Assembly (NCBI GenBank): GCA_023227645.1
Contig: JALNVJ010000010.1
Coordinates: 1-20,842 of the forward strand
Direction of reading: 5' to 3'
Origin: Bacteroidales bacterium
Lineage (GTDB): Bacteria; Bacteroidota; Bacteroidia; Bacteroidales; P3
Length of the DNA: 20,842 nucleotides
The notes under the pieces are model-generated. The model worked only from the letters and a program-made list of their open reading frames with translations. It was not told the origin of the DNA and ran no database searches. Both the position numbers and the translations under genes were made by a program. Each line of letters starts with the position of its first letter. Positions within the stretch are counted from its first letter, which is position 1. Shown piece after piece: positions 15,937 to 20,842 of the stretch.

Positions 15937-16700
15937 GAATAGTTTTTTTAGGAACAGGAACCTCGCAAGGAGTACCATTAATTGGGTGCCATTGCGAGGT
16001 TTGCTCGTCTAAAGACATTAAGGATAAACGCCTAAGGTCTTCTTGTTTGATTGAAAGTAAAGATGATACTATTCTAACAATAGATGCAGGACCTGATTTT
16101 AGACAGCAAATGTTAACCAATAAGGTTGATAGATTAGATGCAATTTTAGTTACTCATTCACATCGTGACCACATTAGTGGATTAGACGATGTACGTTCTT
16201 ATAATTATCTTCAAAGTGAGCCAATGCCAATTTATGCAAATATAAAAGCTTTAGAAGAGATTAAATCAGCATTCTCTTATGCTTTCACAGAGTCAAGATA
16301 CCCAGGTTTACCTACTTTTAATCTCTGTCCTGTTGATAAAGATAAAAAATTTAAGATAAAAGAATTAGAAATCATTCCAATTGAAGTTATGCATTATAAA
16401 TTAAAAATCTTAGGTTATAGGATTAATAATTTTGCATATATTACCGATGCAAAAACGATTGAAAAACAAGAAAAGGAAAAGCTAAAAGGGGTGGAGTTTT
16501 TGGTTGTTAATGCCTTAAGAAGAGAAGAACATTTCTCACATTTTACACTTCAAGAGGCTTTGGACTTTATTAAAGAAATTAATCCGAAACAAGCTTATCT
16601 TACACATATAAGTCATTTCTTAGGACTACACAAAGAAGTTGGAAAAGAACTCCCTCCTAATGTTTCACTTGCCTATGACGGTTTAACTATTGAGATATAG
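15924..16700 (+). CDS. MBL-fold metallo-hydrolase, PhnP-like
   Basis: A 258-residue metallo-beta-lactamase-fold hydrolase. The metal motif is TxHSHRDHISGLDD (H78, H80, D82, H83), with further expected ligands near TDAK and THISH. The early segment GTGTSQGVPLIGCHCEVC (10-27) carries C22, C24 and C27, matching the extra structural zinc site of PhnP-type phosphodiesterases, so a cyclic-phosphate or nucleotide phosphodiesterase activity is plausible; the substrate is not known. I take the ATG at 15924 rather than an in-frame TTG at 15903: homologues start close to the LRIVFLGTG strand, and ATG is the stronger start. It overlaps the fabH 3' end by 13 bp, suggesting coupled translation, and its own 3' end overlaps the convergent gene by 18 bp. 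Confidence 0.88.
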   Translation: MGNLRIVFLGTGTSQGVPLIGCHCEVCSSKDIKDKRLRSSCLIESKDDTILTIDAGPDFRQQMLTNKVDRLDAILVTHSHRDHISGLDDVRSYNYLQSEPMPIYANIKALEEIKSAFSYAFTESRYPGLPTFNLCPVDKDKKFKIKELEIIPIEVMHYKLKILGYRINNFAYITDAKTIEKQEKEKLKGVEFLVVNALRREEHFSHFTLQEALDFIKEINPKQAYLTHISHFLGLHKEVGKELPPNVSLAYDGLTIEI

Positions 16701-17408
16701 TTTTTCTGCTTCTTTTATTTTCTCAATCCTTCCAACATCGACCCAAATATCTTTTGAATGAATATAAGAATTAATAGGGTAGGACTTAGACAGTTTTAAG
16801 TATTCTGGAATTATTGAAAAGACACTATCAGTATTCTCAATTAAATCAATAAGTGCAGGTTTAATAAATTGAATTCCGCTAAAACCATAAGGTTTTAATT
16901 TAATATCTTCATTAACAATAATCCTTTCTCCTGTATTTCTATTCTCCCAACCACATAACATTTCATTATCATTAAACAGTAAATACCTACTAGTCTCTCT
17001 TTCACTTACAGCTAAGGTTGCTAATGAAAACTTTTCTTTATGTGATAGGTATAGAGAATTAAAATCTATTTTAGAAAGAATATCAACATTATGAATAAGA
17101 ATATCTTTTGAAGAATCAAATAAGTTCCTTGCATTTTTTAAAGCTCCACCGGTATCAAGTAATAATTCTGTTTCATCAGAAATATAAATATCGCAAGCAT
17201 AATGCTTCTTTGAAATATGATCAAGAATTTGCTCAGAGAAGTGATGAACATTAATAACTATATGATTGCAAGAGTAGGATATAAGTTTGTTAATATTATG
17301 TTCCAATAAAGAAATATTAGCAACTTCAACTAAAGCTTTAGGTTTAGAATTGGTTAAAGGTTTAAGTCTTGTTCCTAATCCTGCTGATAAAATAAATGCT
17401 TGAAACAC
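16683..17408 (-). CDS. sugar-1-phosphate nucleotidyltransferase, MurU-like
   Basis: A 241-residue single-domain nucleotidyltransferase. The signature AFILSAGLGTRLKPLTNSKP (4-23) binds the nucleotide. LLLDTGGALKNA (82-93), HNVDILS (106-112, metal-binding D109) and IWVDVGR (221-227, D224) complete the site. This form resembles MurU, the N-acetylmuramate-1-phosphate uridylyltransferase of the cell-wall recycling shunt, and related sugar-1-phosphate uridylyl/guanylyltransferases; the substrate is not settled. The start codon is GTG at 17408: upstream in frame there are only ATC, AAT, GAT and TTA before a stop, so no ATG is possible. No kinase of the AmgK type is next to it. It is the last gene of the glnS run, 18 bp after the barrel gene, and converges on the MBL gene with an 18-bp overlap. 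Confidence 0.88.
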   Translation of the reverse strand: MFQAFILSAGLGTRLKPLTNSKPKALVEVANISLLEHNINKLISYSCNHIVINVHHFSEQILDHISKKHYACDIYISDETELLLDTGGALKNARNLFDSSKDILIHNVDILSKIDFNSLYLSHKEKFSLATLAVSERETSRYLLFNDNEMLCGWENRNTGERIIVNEDIKLKPYGFSGIQFIKPALIDLIENTDSVFSIIPEYLKLSKSYPINSYIHSKDIWVDVGRIEKIKEAEKLYLNS

Positions 17409-17426
17409 GATATTATCTAATTACGA

Positions 17427-18098
17427 TTAATCAATTATATACATATAAGTAAAGCCATAAGTAATTTGTTGTTGCTTTTCTAACCTATCAGATTGAAAAT
17501 ACTGTTGGAAACCAATTTCAAAACCAAAGGAATAGTTATCTGTTGCAAAAAGAAGTCCAGCTCTTGGTAATATCCCAACACGAATACCACCTTGACCCTC
17601 ATATTCTCTTAAATAATATCCAAAACTATCGTAATCTTTATTGTCTTCATTGCTTAAACTATAATCATAATTTCCCCAAATTGCACCCACTCCGATTCCT
17701 ACATAAGGTTTTAATCTGTCAAAGAAAGAGAAATATGATTCTTGGTTATGTAAATAATAATTAGCATATATAGTTAATGGTACCTGACTTAAGTTCTTAA
17801 CATATTTTCGAGGAAGATATTTTATTTTATATGAGTTTCCTTGTATAAATGAGTATCCCATTTCAACACCAAGACCAAGTTTAATTTCTTGAAACTGATA
17901 CTCTAATCCTAAGTTAAAACCAGCACCTGAAACATAATTTTTAGTAAAGTCATCACCATAAGCTTTAAAGTAGGCTGGCTTAATAATATAGAAAATATCG
18001 TAGGGCTGACCATTACTAAGTCTATGATAACTCTGAGAATTTGCATTAAAATTAAAACCAATTATTAAAGTAAATGCTAATAAAAAAACCTTCTTCAT
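17427..18098 (-). CDS. outer-membrane beta-barrel protein, family unassigned
   Basis: A 223-residue exported protein with signal peptide MKKVFLLAFTLIIGFNFNANSQ (cleavage near 21-22). It has repeated amphipathic strands with aromatic girdles and glycine turns (GAGFNLGLEYQF, LGLGVEMGYSF, LKPYVGIGVGAIWGNYDY, GGIRVGILPRAGLLFA, YSFGFEIGFQQYFQ, ITYGFTYMYIID), fitting an outer-membrane barrel. An in-frame ATG at 18140 would add 14 residues and overlap the glnS end, but the segment before MKKVF is hydrophilic and destroys the signal peptide, so 18098 is the start. This leaves five bases after the glnS stop (18104), indicating a common transcript with glnS. Function unknown. Confidence 0.78.
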   Translation of the reverse strand: MKKVFLLAFTLIIGFNFNANSQSYHRLSNGQPYDIFYIIKPAYFKAYGDDFTKNYVSGAGFNLGLEYQFQEIKLGLGVEMGYSFIQGNSYKIKYLPRKYVKNLSQVPLTIYANYYLHNQESYFSFFDRLKPYVGIGVGAIWGNYDYSLSNEDNKDYDSFGYYLREYEGQGGIRVGILPRAGLLFATDNYSFGFEIGFQQYFQSDRLEKQQQITYGFTYMYIID

Positions 18099-18103
18099 AT
18101 CTT

Positions 18104-19783
18104 TTAATTTTGTTTTGTCCAAGAATCTTTTAATGTACAAGTCCTATTAAATACTAATTGTTCCTTTGTTGAATCATAATCAACACTAAAGTAACCAAGG
18201 CGTTCAAATTGGAATTTATCTAAATGATTTACTTCAGCTAAGGACCTTTCTATCTTTGCTTTGGTAACAATTTTCAATGAATTAGGATTTAAATTATCGA
18301 TAAATGTTTTCCCTGGTTCGGCCTTTTCTGGAGTTTCAGAATTAAATAAACGATCAAATAACCTCACCTCTGCTTCCAAACAATCTTGAGCATCAACCCA
18401 ATGAATTGTTCCCTTAACCTTTCTTCCATCTGGAGAATTTCCTCCTTTTGAAAGTGGGTCATAGGTGCAATGAATAGTTGTAATATTGCCTTCAGAATCT
18501 TTTTCAAAACTAGTACAAGTTACAAAATATGCATAACGGAGACGAACTTCTTTGTCTGGAGCCAATCGGAAATACTTCTTCGCTGGATTTTCCATAAAGT
18601 CATCTCTTTCAATATAAAGTGTCTTTGAAAAAGGTAACATTCTGCTTCCAGCTGATTCGTCTTCAGGGTTATTTATTGCTTGAAGTTCTTCTTTTTCCCC
18701 CTCAGGGTAATTGTCAATAATAAGTTTGATTGGATCCAAAACAGCCATAACCCTATTTGCTTTTTTGTTTAAATCTTCACGCAATGAAAATTCTAAACGT
18801 CCATAGTCAATAAAATTATCTCTTTTAGCAACTCCAATCGAATCACAAAAATGGCGAATACTCTCTGGAGTATATCCTCTGCGTCGAAGTCCACAAACTG
18901 TAGGCATTCTTGCATCATCCCAGCCACTAACATGATTTTCCTTCACCAGCTCTAAGAGTTTCCTCTTACTCATAACAGTATAGGAAAGATTTAATCTAGC
19001 AAATTCATATTGATGGGATGGGAAAATTTCTAATTTATCAATAAACCAATCATATAAAGGACGATGAACATCAAATTCTAAGGTGCAAATTGAGTGTGTT
19101 ATTTTTTCAATAGAGTCAGATTCACCATGAGCATAATCATACATAGGATAAATACACCAATGTCTGCCAGTTCTGTGATGTTCTGCATGAAGTATGCGAT
19201 ACATTAATGGATCTCTCATATGCATATTTGGATGTGCCATATCAATCTTTGCTCTTAATATTTTTTCTCCATCAGCATACTTGCCTTCTCTCATTTCTTG
19301 AAAAAGCCTTAAGTTTTCCTCAACCGATCTATTGCGATAAGGACTATCCTTTCCTGGTGTTTGAATAGTACCTCTATTAATTCTTATTTCATCAAGCGTT
19401 TGATCATCTACATATGCAAGTCCTTTATTAATCAAAACAATTGCCCATTGGTATAATTGTTCAAAATAATCTGATGCATAAAACTCATCCGCCCATTTAA
19501 AGCCTAACCATTTAATATCTTCTTTAATACTATCAACATATTCAACCTCCTCCTTAACAGGATTTGTGTCATCGAAACGAAGATTTGTTTTTCCACCATA
19601 TTTTAGTGCTAAACCAAAGTTAAGACAAATGCTTTTTGCATGTCCAATATGTAAGTATCCATTAGGTTCGGGAGGGAAACGAGTAATTATACTTTTATGA
19701 ACTCCATTTTTAAGGTCATTATCTATAATTTCTTCAATAAAATTCAATGAAGATTTCTCGTTATTGTCTATTTGAGCTTCCAT
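18104..19783 (-). CDS. glnS: glutaminyl-tRNA synthetase
   Basis: A class I synthetase charging tRNA-Gln. The 559 residues match the E. coli length. The nucleotide fold has PPEPNGYLHIGHAKS (37-51) with HIGH at 45-48, and the KMSKS-like loop VMSKR at 270-274. Further hallmarks are LRFDDTNPVKEEVEYV (68-83), CTLEFDVHRPLYDWF and the C-terminal beta-barrel anticodon-binding region (about 340-559; KYFRLAPDKEVRLRYAYFV, GTIHWVDA). HIGH followed by these glutamine-type motifs, and not GluRS ones, makes it GlnRS. Its own TAnnTTTG box lies at 19831-19824. It is the first gene of a three-gene minus-strand run with the barrel protein and the MurU-like enzyme. Confidence 0.96.
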   Translation of the reverse strand: MEAQIDNNEKSSLNFIEEIIDNDLKNGVHKSIITRFPPEPNGYLHIGHAKSICLNFGLALKYGGKTNLRFDDTNPVKEEVEYVDSIKEDIKWLGFKWADEFYASDYFEQLYQWAIVLINKGLAYVDDQTLDEIRINRGTIQTPGKDSPYRNRSVEENLRLFQEMREGKYADGEKILRAKIDMAHPNMHMRDPLMYRILHAEHHRTGRHWCIYPMYDYAHGESDSIEKITHSICTLEFDVHRPLYDWFIDKLEIFPSHQYEFARLNLSYTVMSKRKLLELVKENHVSGWDDARMPTVCGLRRRGYTPESIRHFCDSIGVAKRDNFIDYGRLEFSLREDLNKKANRVMAVLDPIKLIIDNYPEGEKEELQAINNPEDESAGSRMLPFSKTLYIERDDFMENPAKKYFRLAPDKEVRLRYAYFVTCTSFEKDSEGNITTIHCTYDPLSKGGNSPDGRKVKGTIHWVDAQDCLEAEVRLFDRLFNSETPEKAEPGKTFIDNLNPNSLKIVTKAKIERSLAEVNHLDKFQFERLGYFSVDYDSTKEQLVFNRTCTLKDSWTKQN

Positions 19784-19823
19784 CTGTCAGTATTAAAATA
19801 ATAAAAATATTAATGTTATTGTG

Positions 19824-19831
19824 CAAAAATA
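19824..19831 (-). promoter_or_regulatory. Bacteroidota -7 box for glnS
   Basis: On the minus strand it reads TATTTTTG, a TAnnTTTG match. No CAAA (i.e. TTTG on the minus strand) is found at the -33 distance. RNA would start near 19817, about 34 bases before the ATG at 19783. Confidence 0.5.
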
Positions 19832-20212
19832 CATTTTTTCTAATGAAATATAAACACTTAGGATGTAATAAATATACATTTATTAATAATTTATTATCTA
19901 ACCCTTGCTATAACAATGATTTCAAGCAAATTACCCTACTCTAATAAACTTACTTTTTTCTTTATCTTTCTTTCATTTTCTCCGTAAAATTGAAGAAAAA
20001 TTTACTAGTTTATTCTAATGATTTCTTGTCAAATATTTATTGTATTCCTATAAAAAACAAAATTCACAAATGCAATATCGAAATCTCAAATTATCGAAAT
20101 TATAAATTAGACTGTCATATTAATTCAAAAAAACCTTATAATAATTATTCAAATTAAAGATAAAATTGGCTAAGTCTTTATTAAAAAATCATGGATCTTT
20201 GTTTCAGAATGC

Positions 20213-20257
20213 AAATGATGCACATCTTTCACCCCGAAAGATGTGCATCATTTTTTT
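20213..20257 (+). terminator. perfect 18-bp hairpin plus T-tract, no gene upstream
   Basis: AAATGATGCACATCTTTC (20213-20230) and its exact reverse complement (20236-20253) flank the loop ACCCC, with a T7 tract at 20251-20257. In form this is a strong plus-strand intrinsic terminator. No plus-strand gene precedes it in this window (glnS runs away to the left), so it would end a small RNA or be a dispersed palindromic repeat. The minus strand has only three Ts after the stem, so it is not bidirectional. Confidence 0.75.
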
Positions 20258-20508
20258 AAGTAAATTGGAGGATGAAATTTTAAAAAACATCAGAGAACCT
20301 AATCTTATCAATTTTATTATACAAATATACGTATTATTATGCTAAAAAACAATAGTATAAAATAAAAAATATTCTTTTTTTTGTATTCTTCTAATCTGGA
20401 TTAAGTTTTATATGACATGAATGTCAAATATCCTATTGATTTTGAAGAGATATTCTATGTAACAATACCGTTGTAAAATCCAACGCACTCTTTAAATAAG
20501 TTTTTATG

Positions 20509-20516
20509 TATCTTTG
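20509..20516 (+). promoter_or_regulatory. orphan Bacteroidota -7 box in the gene-free region
   Basis: TATCTTTG matches TAnnTTTG and equals the box before the DUF177 operon; the next bases are AGGACAG. No -33 TTTG at the normal spacing. RNA would start near 20523 and run through the 21-bp repeats. No ORF follows inside the window. Confidence 0.35.
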
Positions 20517-20593
20517 AGGACAGATTAGTGCTCTGAGTTTAGATCTATACTTTCCCGTTTAGACAAAATATTGTACAGTTTCCTTACTCAAAA

Positions 20594-20677
20594 TTTTTCC
20601 TTAATAAAAAAAGATTTTTCCTTAATATAAAAGTTTTTTTCCTTAATATAAATTTTTTTTTCCTTAATATAAATTCA
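20594..20677. repeat. four tandem 21-bp AT-rich repeats
   Basis: Four head-to-tail units begin exactly at 20594, 20615, 20636 and 20657. Units 2-4 share TTTTTCCTTAATATAAA (17 bases identical); unit 1 differs by one base in that stretch. The last four bases of each unit vary. A fifth core TTTTTCCTTAA lies at 20783-20793, 126 bp (6 x 21) after unit 4. The period equals two turns of B-DNA, so the T- and A-tracts are in helical phase and the DNA may be intrinsically curved. Too short and without unique spacers for CRISPR. Confidence 0.85.
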
Positions 20678-20842
20678 ATTAGATTAAATCTATTTTCCTA
20701 CAAACCTTTCACCCCTTCATGGTAATCATGAAAATCCTTTAATCTTGTAAATCCTGATTCTGATCAAAAAGCTTACTAATAATTTTTCCTTAACTTATTT
20801 TTGAAGAAGTCCCCTCTAAATTTCTTTTTCTCACATTGTAGA

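Larger units (their letters stand above)
19784..20842. other. gene-free AT-rich intergenic region of about 1.06 kb
   Basis: No credible coding region is seen on either strand from the glnS start to the window edge. A 65-codon plus-strand frame (19747-19944) begins inside glnS and has no signal, domain or promoter. The region holds the glnS promoter, a perfect 18-bp hairpin with T-tract (20213-20257), an orphan TAnnTTTG box (20509-20516), a short dyad TGACAT-N2-ATGTCA (20413-20426) and a 21-bp tandem repeat block (20594-20677). No tRNA, rRNA, DnaA-box cluster, CRISPR or transposase was seen. It may be a promoter/leader region for a gene beyond the edge, a small-RNA locus, or gene remains too decayed to read. 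Confidence 0.7.

Noticed and set aside
18099..18140. Upstream ATG for the barrel gene after glnS
   Set aside because: The extra residues are hydrophilic, precede a perfect signal peptide and overlap the end of glnS.
19747..19944. 65-codon plus-strand ORF
   Set aside because: Begins inside glnS on the opposite strand, no promoter box or recognisable feature, composition as expected of AT-rich non-coding DNA.
20413..20426. TGACAT-N2-ATGTCA dyad as an operator
   Set aside because: Six-base arms with a short spacer are expected by chance in a kilobase of such sequence, and there is no promoter or gene next to it.
20594..20677. Tandem repeats as a CRISPR array
   Set aside because: Units are directly adjacent with only about four variable bases between them, no spacers of 25-40 bp, and no cas genes in the window.
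20227..20715. TTTCACCCC repeated at 20227-20235 and 20707-20715
   Set aside because: A nine-base match with different surroundings; in one copy it spans a hairpin arm and loop. Not enough to call a repeat family.
19784..20842. Replication origin in the AT-rich gap
   Set aside because: AT-rich repeats are suggestive, but I saw no TTATCCACA-type DnaA boxes and no dnaA, dnaN or gidA neighbours.
20777..20842. Minus-strand frame open to the right edge (about 21 codons), possible end of a gene entering the window
   Set aside because: Too short to tell from chance; a second minus frame is open for a similar length. Needs sequence beyond the edge.

Overview
The window is an ordinary, gene-dense stretch of a very AT-rich (by eye about 30% G+C) chromosome from the Bacteroidota, most likely class Bacteroidia. 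Three things point there. Several genes have TAnnTTTG promoter elements, the Bacteroidota -7 box, instead of an E. coli-type -10. The accessory proteins are Bacteroidota-style: a PCMD-domain lipoprotein and outer-membrane beta-barrel proteins. The housekeeping gene versions and orders (DUF177-rpmF-plsX-fabH, single-domain ManC, AsnRS plus GlnRS) also fit. I cannot name the genus.

Layout, left to right. 1-1662 (minus): an outer-membrane beta-barrel protein followed by a PCMD-domain lipoprotein that runs off the left edge. 1783-6402 (plus): manC, asnS, rpoN and a polytopic membrane protein in one tight run behind a good promoter. 6484-9163 (plus): a secreted M23/LysM peptidoglycan hydrolase, ribH and fmt. 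9250-9531: an HU gene with its own promoter and a clear intrinsic terminator. 9775-12522 (plus): an outer-membrane beta-barrel protein, coaD, a flavin-reductase-like protein and xerD. 12525-13121 (minus): an orphan lipoprotein, divergent from the next operon. 13264-16700 (plus): DUF177, rpmF, plsX, fabH and a PhnP-like metallo-hydrolase, the classic large-subunit/fatty-acid-initiation cluster. 19783-16683 (minus): glnS, an outer-membrane beta-barrel protein and a MurU-like sugar nucleotidyltransferase. 19784-20842: about 1.06 kb with no credible gene.

The genes serve translation (asnS, glnS, fmt, rpmF), envelope and sugar-nucleotide chemistry (manC, MurU-like, M23 peptidase, outer-membrane proteins), cofactors (coaD, ribH), fatty-acid and phospholipid initiation (plsX, fabH), transcription (rpoN) and chromosome upkeep (HU, XerD). 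None of this is an unusual system. The only region not explained by ordinary genes is the right-hand non-coding kilobase. It holds a perfect 18-bp hairpin with a T-tract but no upstream gene, an orphan TAnnTTTG box, and four tandem repeats of exactly 21 bp with a fifth core in the same 21-bp register. I found no convincing new defence, mobile or RNA system.
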